Below the pieces are notes generated by a model. It saw only the letters and a program-made list of their open reading frames with translations. It ran no database searches and was not told where the DNA came from. Made by a program: the position numbers and the translations under genes. DNA of 29,378 nucleotides from a virus, in IMG/VR virus record IMGVR_UViG_3300043464_001505, positions 1 to 29,378 of that record. The stretch is one strand, 5' to 3'. Positions 15,821 to 22,733 of this stretch are shown here, one piece after another; positions within the stretch are counted from its first letter, which is position 1; every line of letters starts with the position of its first letter.

Positions 15821-16228
15821 TCAGTAGGAAATGCTGTTCATCACGAACGTCATTCGGCCGCGGATGGCATCGCCCACGGCCAGTTCGGTTCCGGCGCTCT
15901 CGAGCACCGCCTCGGACTGCACAACGAACGCCGCAGAGTTGGCGATCGTCAGCGTCCCCACCTGGCCGGCGAGTCCCGCCCCGAAGGTCGACAGCGGCGT
16001 GGCGCGGGCAATCTCCGTCGAGTCGCGGAGGTACTCGATCGTGACCTTCGCCGGGGACAGAATGTCCCCCGTGGCGACCATCTTGCGGCCCCCAAGGGGG
16101 TCGCCGACCTGGGTCATGTCGACGATCTCCGGCGTCGCCTCCTCGACGGAGATCGACAGAATCTTCGCGGTGAAGGTTCCGCCGGCGTCCTGGAATGCGA
16201 ACGTCGTCCCCTGCGACGAGATAGCCAC
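15821..16228 (-). CDS. tail tube-like protein (paralogue 2)
   Basis: The 135-residue protein starts at GTG 16228 with GGGAGG about 5 bases upstream. It reads MAISSQGTTFAFQDAGGTFT, then ILSISVEEATPEIVDMTQVG and VTIEYLRDSTE, ending in a strand-rich LAVGDAIRGRMTFVMNS. This is the pattern of phage major tail proteins that polymerise into the tail tube. It has close structural resemblance to the next upstream gene product: SQGTTFAF against AQGLTFTF, VDMTQVG against LDATHLG, and a DxIRG motif near the end. Either it is the major tail tube, or a duplicated copy used at the tube tip or ends. Position fits: right before the chaperones. Confidence 0.82.
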   Translation of the reverse strand: MAISSQGTTFAFQDAGGTFTAKILSISVEEATPEIVDMTQVGDPLGGRKMVATGDILSPAKVTIEYLRDSTEIARATPLSTFGAGLAGQVGTLTIANSAAFVVQSEAVLESAGTELAVGDAIRGRMTFVMNSISY

Positions 16229-16251
16229 AGACGCCTCCCGTCACGCAGACG

Positions 16252-16584
16252 TCAGGAGAGGCGGAACGTGGCCGACCCCCGGATGAAGTCGCCGACAGAG
16301 CCGCCCAGCGACGCCTGCGACACCGTCGCGTTGCCGCTGAAAGACATCGGCCCGCTGATCGAGAGGGCGCCGGACGAACCCGCCGAGAGGATGGTCGTGT
16401 TGATGTAGTCGATCTGGACTTCGCGCTCGGTCGCGAACCCGCCGACGAACACCCGCCGGCCGTTGGCGGCGATGCCGAGGTGGGTCGCGTCGAGGAGGTC
16501 TTGCGAGTCATTGACCTGAACCGAGGTGACGGTGACCGCGGAGCCACCGAACGTGAACGTAAGTCCCTGTGCCGACGTTCCCAT
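16252..16584 (-). CDS. tail tube-like protein (paralogue 1)
   Basis: The 110-residue protein (MGTSAQGLTFTFGGSAVTVT...) has a strong AGGAGG site before ATG 16584. It has the same order of motifs as the following gene: N-terminal SAQGLTFTF strand, VNDSQDLLDATHLGIAANGR, VQIDYINTTIL and a final SVGDFIRGSATFRLS. It is 25 residues shorter, mainly missing part of the middle. Duplicated tail-tube genes are uncommon but known in some siphoviruses. One copy may form the tube and the other a specialised ring. Which is the main tube protein cannot be told from sequence. Confidence 0.8.
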   Translation of the reverse strand: MGTSAQGLTFTFGGSAVTVTSVQVNDSQDLLDATHLGIAANGRRVFVGGFATEREVQIDYINTTILSAGSSGALSISGPMSFSGNATVSQASLGGSVGDFIRGSATFRLS

Positions 16585-16605
16585 GTATCGCGCCTCCTTG
16601 CGCTA

Positions 16606-17034
16606 CTAAGTGGCAGATTCCTGCCAGGTGACCTGATACAGTTGTCTGACCTCGTAGGCTGGGGGCAACTGAGCCCCGGCAACCGTCGGGTCGAGGAAGT
16701 CGTCCGTTTCGGACACCAACCTCATATCTTCTATCGTAGCATTCGCCAGCGTGCCGGTGTGACCATCGAGGGCCAGGCGAACCTCGTCGGCCAGCGTGCG
16801 GACGGTGTCGTAAGACAGCGCCCACGACGCGATCTGGAGGTTCACGGTCGGCATGAAGATCGGCCCGCCCAGCGACGACTCGCGGGCGATGTTCGCCCGC
16901 CGGTAGACGATGAACGGCAGGCTCGCCCCGGTCTTCGGCACGGCGATGGGGTAGACCTGGAAGCCGACGATCCGCGCCACGCCGGGGGTCGACACCAGCC
17001 GAAGGTAGATGTGCTTTTCTGGCGAGATGAGCAT
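16606..17034 (-). CDS. tail terminator / tail completion protein (DUF3168-like)
   Basis: The 142-residue protein starts MLISPEKHIYLRLVSTPGVA and shows VYPIAVPKTGASLPFIVYRR, VNLQIASWALSYDTVRTLAD and EVRLALDGHTG. This fits the DUF3168 tail-terminator pattern: a VYP..AP..... element, a PfivY strand, a Wa.sy amphipathic helix and a final RQLYQVTWQ. Such proteins cap the tail and join it to the head. It is TGATG-coupled to the gp10-like gene and is the last gene before the tail tube. No anomaly seen. Confidence 0.8.
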   Translation of the reverse strand: MLISPEKHIYLRLVSTPGVARIVGFQVYPIAVPKTGASLPFIVYRRANIARESSLGGPIFMPTVNLQIASWALSYDTVRTLADEVRLALDGHTGTLANATIEDMRLVSETDDFLDPTVAGAQLPPAYEVRQLYQVTWQESAT

Positions 17035-17804
17035 CAGGTGTACCTACTGAGTTGGACTTGGATCGCGGCGAACAGGATGTCCTGCACCTCTTTGTGGTTC
17101 GCCGTGATGGTGTCTTCCATCGGATGGTACGCCGGCATCGGGTCGATGCTTTCGCCGGGGCCGAGGGTGATGGGGTGCTGCTTGCCGTTGTCGTCGAGGG
17201 CGAAGTCGTGCGAATACCCCTTGCCGCGGCCGGCCTGGCGGGTCGGCTCGTTGATGCTGCCCATGAGGAAGTAGTAGCCGCGGCCTTTGCGGGCGAACTC
17301 CTCGTCGTTGAGCGTCCCCGTCCGCTTCATCTTCCCGTTGATGGCCTGGTGGACGTTGACGTAGGTGCGGCGGCCCTGCGTGCCCGGCCGCCGCCGCCCC
17401 GTGCCGAACTCCACGAGCCAGGCGTGGTTGCCGCTGCCGTCGCGCTCGTCGGCCCCCTTGTTGCCCGTACTCCGGGGGCCGGTGATCGACACGCCAACCT
17501 GGCCGTCGCGGTAGTCCTTGCTGATCGTCTTCACGCTCTTGGCGAGGTTGCCGGTCGCGCCGCCGCTCTTCGCAGAAAACGGCCTCGACACCAGAATCTT
17601 GTAGTCGTCGCGAATGGGCTTCGACGCCTGGAAGGTGATCTTCTTCAGGAGGCCGGGCAGCTCGAGGGCGCCGGCGACGCGGGCCAGTTCCTGGGCCAGC
17701 TCGCGGGCGCCGGCCGTCTGGATGGTGACGAAGCCGCTGGTCTTCTGGATCGACGACTCGCCGCCGACGACTCTCGGCGCCCCCAGGCCACGTTCGATCG
17801 CCAT
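17034..17804 (-). CDS. HK97 gp10-like head-tail/neck protein
   Basis: The 256-residue protein begins MAIERGLGAPRVVGGESSIQ. It carries TAGARELAQELARVAGAL and KKITFQASKPIRDDYKILVS, the helical beginning of the gp10 family, and later HAWLVEFGTGRRRPGTQGRR, the signature of this family. The C-terminus is unusually long, with AYHPMEDTITANHKEVQDIL. It closes the junction between head connectors and tail. The ATG at 17804 overlaps the previous stop by one base (TGATG). The protein is longer than the 130-180 residues of many gp10 proteins, because of an insert near RKGRGYYFLMGSINEPTRQA. Confidence 0.83.
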   Translation of the reverse strand: MAIERGLGAPRVVGGESSIQKTSGFVTIQTAGARELAQELARVAGALELPGLLKKITFQASKPIRDDYKILVSRPFSAKSGGATGNLAKSVKTISKDYRDGQVGVSITGPRSTGNKGADERDGSGNHAWLVEFGTGRRRPGTQGRRTYVNVHQAINGKMKRTGTLNDEEFARKGRGYYFLMGSINEPTRQAGRGKGYSHDFALDDNGKQHPITLGPGESIDPMPAYHPMEDTITANHKEVQDILFAAIQVQLSRYT

Positions 17805-18121
17805 CAGATGACCTCCCTGACGAGGAGTTCGGTCATCGTGCGATCGATGCGGTCGGTGATGCTCGCCACCTCCATCGTCTTGCCGCGCCACTGCACGCGG
17901 TAGTGGTAGGTGACGCTCGGCCGGTGGCGGATGCGGATGCGATGTGTCGCCACGACGTCGGCCTGCTGGGCCTGGAGGATGTCCCTGGCCGCCAGACCCT
18001 CGACCTCGGCCCACACCGTCGCCTCCGCGGTGAACGTCAGCGTGGCTTCGCCCATAGGGCTGCGAGACTCGCTCGGAGCCAGGAGGCTGACCCGCTCGTT
18101 CATGCGGCCGGCGGAAATCAC
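17804..18121 (-). CDS. head-tail joining (adaptor) protein
   Basis: The 105-residue protein starts at a GTG (18121) that overlaps the previous stop as GTGA. The ATG seven codons later also fits, but the family begins with an M.aG.l..Rv pattern and ISAGRMNERVSLLAPSES matches it best from the GTG. Further pattern: ATVWAEVEGLAARDILQAQQ, THRIRIRHRPSVTYHYRVQW and RGKTMEVASITDRIDR. This is the phage head-tail joining family (SPP1 gp16/lambda gpFII-like). It binds the connector to the tail terminator. Confidence 0.86.
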   Translation of the reverse strand: MISAGRMNERVSLLAPSESRSPMGEATLTFTAEATVWAEVEGLAARDILQAQQADVVATHRIRIRHRPSVTYHYRVQWRGKTMEVASITDRIDRTMTELLVREVI

Positions 18122-18627
18122 GAGACGGTTCCTTCGCCGATGAGGACGATTTCGTAGGTTGCGCCGGGAGCGCCCGACACCCGCAGATTGTTGCCTGCGG
18201 CCACTGCAATCCCGGCCGCCGACGGGTCGCACACGAACACGGCGGCGCCCTTGGACAGCGTGTACCCGCTGGTAAACGATGTGGGGGTTCCAGACCACGG
18301 CGACGACGGCGCCACATCACCCTGCTGGTCGCGCCCCAGAGAAATGCCGCCGTCCGTCGCCGAGGTGTTCTTGATGTACAGAGCCTTGATCGACGAGAAG
18401 GCGACGGTTCCGCGATCGTCGGCCAACGCGGTCAGGACGAGGTCGTCGACCTCGCTGACACCGATGGCCCTGGTGCCGCTCCAGGTGACCTGCGCCTGGT
18501 TGGCGGCGGCGCCATTGCTGAAGAACGCCGCGAACGTCGCCGGCGTGACCCGCATCTGAGTCGACATTTCGTCGCTGGTCGTCTCGTGCGACACCAGAGA
18601 CAAGGAAGCCTGCGCTGTCAGAGGCAT
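18118..18627 (-). CDS. beta-sandwich virion protein, paralogue B
   Basis: The 169-residue protein begins MPLTAQASLSLVSHETTSDE and has IKALYIKNTSATDGGISLGR, AAVFVCDPSAAGI and, at the end, NLRVSGAPGATYEIVLIGEG. The same motif order is seen in the adjacent upstream gene. It is probably a small structural protein of the head-tail junction or capsid surface. No catalytic motif, coiled coil or membrane segment is visible. ATG 18627 lies one base beyond the TGA of the paralogue, and the next gene starts within its own stop (GTGA). The function is not recognised. Confidence 0.78.
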   Translation of the reverse strand: MPLTAQASLSLVSHETTSDEMSTQMRVTPATFAAFFSNGAAANQAQVTWSGTRAIGVSEVDDLVLTALADDRGTVAFSSIKALYIKNTSATDGGISLGRDQQGDVAPSSPWSGTPTSFTSGYTLSKGAAVFVCDPSAAGIAVAAGNNLRVSGAPGATYEIVLIGEGTVS

Positions 18628-18628
18628 A

Positions 18629-19117
18629 TCAGTTCCCCATGATGTGGATTTCGTATTCCGTTCCGCTCGGGCCGCCGATCCGCAGGAGGCTGCCGCCGGT
18701 TGTGGTGGCAAACCCCGTCGAGTTCGGGCAGGAGAGCAGGAACGACCCCAGCGGCCGGATCGGGTAGCCCCGCAGCGACAGCGAGCCGAGGTTGACCATC
18801 GGCGAGAAGTTCCACGAGACGACGTCGGTGGCGAAGTTCCTGAACTCCGCGCCGTTCCATCCTGCGGTCATCCCGATGGCGTTGGACGACGACAGATTCC
18901 TGACGCACAGCACCTTGACGTTGGACACGCCGGCCGCCGACAGGTCGATGTCGTCGTGGCCTTCAGCGCCGCACGCTCTGCGGTCGCTCCACACCACGGT
19001 GCAGTCGCCGACGTCGATCGCGAATCGGAGCGGATGGTTCTTGATCGACGACGTCAGGCCGCTGGTGACGACTTCCCTGGCGTCGATGTCAACCGCCACC
19101 GCGGCCTCGACGCTCAT
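18629..19117 (-). CDS. beta-sandwich virion protein, paralogue A
   Basis: The 162-residue protein begins MSVEAAVAVDIDAREVVTSG. It shows VLCVRNLSSSNAIGMTAGWN and ends LLRIGGPSGTEYEIHIMGN, parallel to LYIKNTSATDGG and NLRVSGAPGATYEIVLIG of the next gene. The tandem arrangement suggests a duplication with strong divergence. The position between the gp6-like connector and the joining protein is unusual for such a pair; surface decoration is one possibility. The ATG overlaps the gp6-like stop (ATGA). Confidence 0.78.
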   Translation of the reverse strand: MSVEAAVAVDIDAREVVTSGLTSSIKNHPLRFAIDVGDCTVVWSDRRACGAEGHDDIDLSAAGVSNVKVLCVRNLSSSNAIGMTAGWNGAEFRNFATDVVSWNFSPMVNLGSLSLRGYPIRPLGSFLLSCPNSTGFATTTGGSLLRIGGPSGTEYEIHIMGN

Positions 19118-19767
19118 CTGTACCCGCCCCAGCCGCTCGCGGCGAGCAGCGTATCGAAGGTGCCGGGGATGGTGACCATCTGGAGGTTCGCGGCCGTCAC
19201 CGGCTCTCGGTTGGCGTACCAGTGGGCCACGAGGAGCAGAATGAGGTGCCGGAGGGTGGCGGGACAGTTGGCCCCGCTGGCCCCGTATCCGGCCGTCCAG
19301 CGCACGGTGACGCTGTTCTCGTCGCCCCGCACCGCCGGCCAGACGCCGGAGTACAGCGGGTAGATGCGGCCGGGGGTGACGTAGGGGTCGGCCTGGAAGC
19401 CGGCTGCGCTCGTGATGGTGTTGTTGGTGCCGCCCTCGTCGCGGTAGATGACGGTGACGGTCTGTGCGGCCATCGGCGGGCGCGGGAGCGTCAGTTCCCA
19501 CAGGGGGAAGCAGTCGTAGCGAGCCTCCCAGACGGTCGTGATCATCGAAATGTCGAGGATGTCCTCGACATACAGCCTGGCCGCAGAGATCAGCGTCGAC
19601 AGGTAGGTATTGTCGTCGTCGATGTCGACGCGGCAGTGGGCCTTCGCTTCGGCGAGCGTCACGGGCTCGACGGCCGGCTCGGTGAATCTTCGCAAACTGC
19701 GATACGGCGTGATGCCGATGCTCGGCGACTCAGGCGTGACGTAGACGATCCCTGCCCCGGTGGTCAT
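19114..19767 (-). CDS. head-tail connector, phiE125 gp8/HK97 gp6-like
   Basis: The 217-residue protein has EPVTLAEAKAHCRVDIDDDN, then TYLSTLISAARLYVEDIL, the helical N-terminal signature of gp6/phiE125 gp8-like connectors. A later beta half follows: VTVIYRDEGGTNNTI, GRIYPLYSGVWP, SVTVRWTAGYG and LRHLILLLVAHWYANREPV. It forms a ring below the portal and begins the head-tail interface. Both its start and stop overlap neighbours as ATGA. The length matches the family. Confidence 0.88.
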   Translation of the reverse strand: MTTGAGIVYVTPESPSIGITPYRSLRRFTEPAVEPVTLAEAKAHCRVDIDDDNTYLSTLISAARLYVEDILDISMITTVWEARYDCFPLWELTLPRPPMAAQTVTVIYRDEGGTNNTITSAAGFQADPYVTPGRIYPLYSGVWPAVRGDENSVTVRWTAGYGASGANCPATLRHLILLLVAHWYANREPVTAANLQMVTIPGTFDTLLAASGWGGYR

Positions 19768-19961
19768 GGCTGCCTCTTCCTTGGCTTCCTGTCGATCGTT
19801 GCCCGTTCAGCCCGCTGCTCGACGGCGGCCGTCTCGACGACACGCTCCTCGACCGGGACGACCAGCCCGCGGGCTACGAAGATGCGTGCCGCACCGTCGC
19901 CCCACTCGAACTCCTGGCCGACCTTGTAGCCGCCGAACGCCTTCGCGACGCGAACCTTCAT
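19764..19961 (-). CDS. small conserved-looking head-region protein
   Basis: The 65-residue protein starts at ATG 19961, which overlaps the glycosyltransferase stop as ATGA. It reads MKVRVAKAFGGYKVGQEFEW and then GAARIFVARGLVVPVEERVV, a compact beta fold with a basic C-terminal tail (RKPRKRQP). Similar small proteins with a GxY.vGq...w.dg.A......GlV.pv pattern are common in phage head modules and are not characterised. No further assignment. Confidence 0.72.
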   Translation of the reverse strand: MKVRVAKAFGGYKVGQEFEWGDGAARIFVARGLVVPVEERVVETAAVEQRAERATIDRKPRKRQP

Positions 19962-20683
19962 TTTACGATCCCCCATGCCCGCTCATGCGGAGTGCCGCTC
20001 GACCAGTAGTCGGTCGTGTGCTGCTGCACCTTGCCGCCCGCGTCCTGCCTGGACGGCCAGGTGATCATCAACTCGGCGTGGCCGATGCTGATCTGGGTCG
20101 CCATGCCCAGCGTATTGCCGGCCTTCGCCCACGCCCGCCAGAAGTAGATGTCCTCGTCCACATGGCCGCCCGTCCACTCGCCCTTGTCGTTGGCGTGGGC
20201 CAGGAACCACGGCTTCTCGACCTTCTTGAGAGCCGCCGTGCGGAACAGGGTGCAGCCGAAGTGGGCCGTTTCGACCCGCTGGACGGGCTTCGCGAACCAG
20301 TCGTCCTCGACGGAGGTCTTGTCCTCCGGGGCGACGCCGGGGAGGGCGAACATCACCGAACTGCTCTCCCGCTTCTGTTGCAGCGGGGCGATGGCGTCCA
20401 CGCCGGAGAAGTAGAGGAGCGTCGTCAGCGCCTCGACGGTGCGAGGGGTGAAGACGCTGTCGTAGTCGATCGTCAGGATGACGTCGTAGTCGTCGATGAC
20501 GCTCTCCATCGACCTCTGGACGCATTGGCCCCAGAACGCACCGGAGTGCTTGACGATGGGAATCTTGTGAGGCGTCAGCGCCTGCGAGACGCAGAAGAAG
20601 TTGTCAGTGAAGCCGAGGCGAGGGGTGCTCATCAGAGCAACGACCTTCGCCTCGGCTTCGCACTGACCTACACGCAGCAACAT
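19958..20683 (-). CDS. glycosyltransferase, GT-A fold (GT2-like), in head module
   Basis: The 241-residue cytosolic protein has the GT-A pattern: N-terminal KVVALMSTPRLGFTDNFFCV, then YDVILTIDYDSVF with the DxD motif, FGCTLFRTAALKKVEKPWFL (acceptor loop) and WTGGHVDEDIYFWRAWAKAG with acidic residues near the catalytic position. The start at 20683 has a strong AAGGAGCG site. That site lies in the 3' arm of a stem-loop, see the separate entry. It sits between the decoration-like protein and the connector, an uncommon place for an enzyme. A role in modifying capsid or tail proteins is likely but unproven. Sugar and acceptor are unknown. Confidence 0.85.
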   Translation of the reverse strand: MLLRVGQCEAEAKVVALMSTPRLGFTDNFFCVSQALTPHKIPIVKHSGAFWGQCVQRSMESVIDDYDVILTIDYDSVFTPRTVEALTTLLYFSGVDAIAPLQQKRESSSVMFALPGVAPEDKTSVEDDWFAKPVQRVETAHFGCTLFRTAALKKVEKPWFLAHANDKGEWTGGHVDEDIYFWRAWAKAGNTLGMATQISIGHAELMITWPSRQDAGGKVQQHTTDYWSSGTPHERAWGIVK

Positions 20684-20687
20684 GGGA

Positions 20688-20705
20688 CGCTCCTTGTGAG
20701 GAGCG
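20688..20705 (-). promoter_or_regulatory. stem-loop that covers the ribosome-binding site of the glycosyltransferase gene
   Basis: On the minus strand CGCTCCT, loop CACA and AGGAGCG form a perfect 7-bp stem. The Shine-Dalgarno AAGGAG lies in the loop edge and 3' arm, four bases before ATG 20683. If folded it would reduce translation of this gene relative to the capsid genes upstream. The rest of the 79-bp spacer (20684-20762) has further inverted repeats (GGCGC/GCGCC, CGGCC/GGCCG) without U-tract. Confidence 0.7.
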
Positions 20706-20762
20706 GGCGCGCCTCATGCGCCTTTGTCGGCCGTCCTTGGCCGTCCCGCATGGAATACGGGA

Positions 20763-21203
20763 TCAGCCTCGAACCAGACCGATGACGTTGGCCTGGGCCG
20801 CGTTCTCCGGCGACACCTCCGGCCGGCCCAGCCGACCAGTGATCGCCACGGTGGCCGACGCGCCGGGGGTGTAGGACACCCGCAGGTAGCGCTTCTTGGC
20901 CTTCGTGTCGACGTCCAGCTTCAGCATGGACGCCGACCCGGTGGCGGTCACCGCCGGGATGGCGAAGCCGGACGCAGCGCCGCCGACCAGGCCGACGACG
21001 TCGGTGTAGCCGGAGCCGGACGAGTCCGACTCCTCGACCTTCACCGCGTTGGCGAAGACCGTGCTGGCGTTCGACGCGCGGATGACGACCACGCTGGCGT
21101 GGTCGTAGCCGAGGGTGTCGATCGTCAGCGTGGCGGTCGCCGTCGCGCCGACAGCGGCCGTGGGGAGTTCGGCGACGACCCGATGGTTCTGAGCGTGAAT
21201 CAT
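20763..21203 (-). CDS. putative capsid decoration protein
   Basis: The 146-residue protein follows the major capsid gene by 21 bp, with GGAG upstream of ATG 21203. It is a beta-rich protein: AELPTAAVGATATATLTIDT, YDHASVVVIRASNAS and KKRYLRVSYTPGASATVAIT, closing LGRPEVSPENAAQANVIGLV. There are no Cys residues, no membrane segment and no enzyme motif. Proteins in this position are often head decoration or head-stabilising proteins. Function inferred from position and composition only. Confidence 0.72.
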   Translation of the reverse strand: MIHAQNHRVVAELPTAAVGATATATLTIDTLGYDHASVVVIRASNASTVFANAVKVEESDSSGSGYTDVVGLVGGAASGFAIPAVTATGSASMLKLDVDTKAKKRYLRVSYTPGASATVAITGRLGRPEVSPENAAQANVIGLVRG

Positions 21204-21224
21204 CTGCTAGGTGCTCCTGTTAGA

Positions 21225-22568
21225 TCACGAGGCCGCCGACTTGAGGGCGACCACGGGGCCGGCCTCGCTCGTCGAGCCGAGGGTGTGGTGGTTGATGTCG
21301 AACCGCATGGTGCCCTGGAGCAGCACCTGATCGGTGGTGGCGTAGACCTGGTCGTACAGCCGCACCGAGAAGTCACGCCGCTTGGCGTAGATGCTCGAGA
21401 GGCCGAGGTTGCCGAAGAGCACCTTGACCTTGCTGGCGTCGGCGCCGAGGGTGCTGTTCATCACATGCACCGTCCGCACCGGGTAGCCGAGGAACGTCTC
21501 GCCGGCCGCCGACCCGATCTCGCTGACGGTGTTTCCACCGGCGGCGTACTTCAGGCGAGCGATGCTGGCGGCGTAGCCGGCGGGGCTGACGTACCAGGCC
21601 GCGCCCTGGCGGGCGTAGATCGGCAGCTTGCCCATCGCACCGAGGAAGTCCTCGAGGTCGAGCGTCTCGAAGCCGGTGTTGCCGCCGGCCGCGGTGTGAA
21701 CCGACGCCGTGTGGCTGCCGTTGTCGATCTTCGACACGATGCCGCGGATGCCGCCGAAGCTCGAGCCGCCATCACCGATCCACCCGCAGGTGTCGACGGT
21801 GTAGGCCAGCGAGGTGCTGAACTCCTGGGCGCAGGCGTCGGCGATCGACACCACGGCGTCCTCGACGACCTCGGAACTCATCCGGCAGGCCACCGCGAGC
21901 TTCTTGGCCGTCAGCGAGACGTTGCCGTAGGTCGGCTCGCTCTCGGTGATGGCAGAGCCTTCGCCGATGAAGTAGGCCGACGTCCCGGTGAGCCGCTTGG
22001 GGATCACCAGGGTGTCACGGGCCATCGACACGTTCTCGGCGGCGCCGGGGAAGGTGCCGTAGGTTTCGACGAGCCGGATCACGCGGGCGGCGAACTCCTC
22101 GGGGACGAGAGCGCCACCGGCCGAGTTGCTGCCCTCGTTGAGGGCTCGGCCCTCGACGCCGTGGTCACGGCACCACCGGAGGTCGTCGGCGTTTTTGAAC
22201 ACGACGCCGCGAATCCACCGGCCGCAGCGGTACGCCTGCTCGACGGCCTCGGGGCTGTCGTTGAAGGCCCGCAGGCTCGTGTGATGCGGGTAGATCGCCC
22301 GAATCTCGGTCTTCTTGGGCTGCTCCGGCTCGACGGCCACCGGGGTCGGCGCGGGGGCGGCCTTCTCGACCACCGAACGCAGTTCCGCCTCCTTGGCGGC
22401 GAGCTTGCCCTCGAACTCGAGTTCGGTCTTGACGGTGTCGCACTCGTCGGAGAGCCGACGAAGCTCGGCGGTCTGGTCTTCCGACCGCTCGGCCACAGAG
22501 GCCAGTTCGTTCATCCGCGCGGCGATGGCCGCGGCACGATCCTGAAGACGCTTGAGGTTGCTCGCCAT
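21225..22568 (-). CDS. major capsid protein, HK97 fold
   Basis: The 447-residue protein starts at ATG 22568 with GGAG (about 9 bases upstream). Residues 1-70 are a coiled-coil delta (scaffold) domain (RLQDRAAAIAARMNELASVA). The mature domain probably begins near RALNEGSNSAGGALVPEEFA (141-160), the hallmark of HK97-type major capsid proteins. It continues with AENVSMARDTLVIPKRL, ITESEPTYGNVSLTAKKLAV (the P-domain/spine pattern) and DVRTVHV-like strands. The protease upstream would remove the delta part. Length is typical. It has its own 165-bp leader, so it may be expressed separately from the protease. Confidence 0.9.
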   Translation of the reverse strand: MASNLKRLQDRAAAIAARMNELASVAERSEDQTAELRRLSDECDTVKTELEFEGKLAAKEAELRSVVEKAAPAPTPVAVEPEQPKKTEIRAIYPHHTSLRAFNDSPEAVEQAYRCGRWIRGVVFKNADDLRWCRDHGVEGRALNEGSNSAGGALVPEEFAARVIRLVETYGTFPGAAENVSMARDTLVIPKRLTGTSAYFIGEGSAITESEPTYGNVSLTAKKLAVACRMSSEVVEDAVVSIADACAQEFSTSLAYTVDTCGWIGDGGSSFGGIRGIVSKIDNGSHTASVHTAAGGNTGFETLDLEDFLGAMGKLPIYARQGAAWYVSPAGYAASIARLKYAAGGNTVSEIGSAAGETFLGYPVRTVHVMNSTLGADASKVKVLFGNLGLSSIYAKRRDFSVRLYDQVYATTDQVLLQGTMRFDINHHTLGSTSEAGPVVALKSAAS

Positions 22569-22733
22569 GATGGCCTGCTCCGTATTGAGCCGGCCAGGCG
22601 GGCATGGAGATGCGCGACGGCCGGCGGGGTGTTGATCCCGCAAGCGCGCCGCGCCTTGCATCCGCAAGACACTCGCACTGCTCTCGCGACATCCATCGCG
22701 AGCGTTGTGTCTACTTGTAGGCTACCGCGTCGA
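22569..22733 (-). promoter_or_regulatory. leader between protease and capsid genes with stem-loop
   Basis: This 165-base spacer is the longest gap in the leftward train. At 22683-22702 it has a perfect 7-bp stem CTCGCGA/TCGCGAG with a 6-base loop and no U-tract. It could be an RNA processing or stability element that raises capsid mRNA, or hold a late promoter. No convincing -35/-10 pair was found. Confidence 0.5.

Noticed and set aside
22683-22702. Intrinsic terminator before the capsid gene
   Set aside because: There is no U-tract, and termination here would cut off the essential capsid gene.
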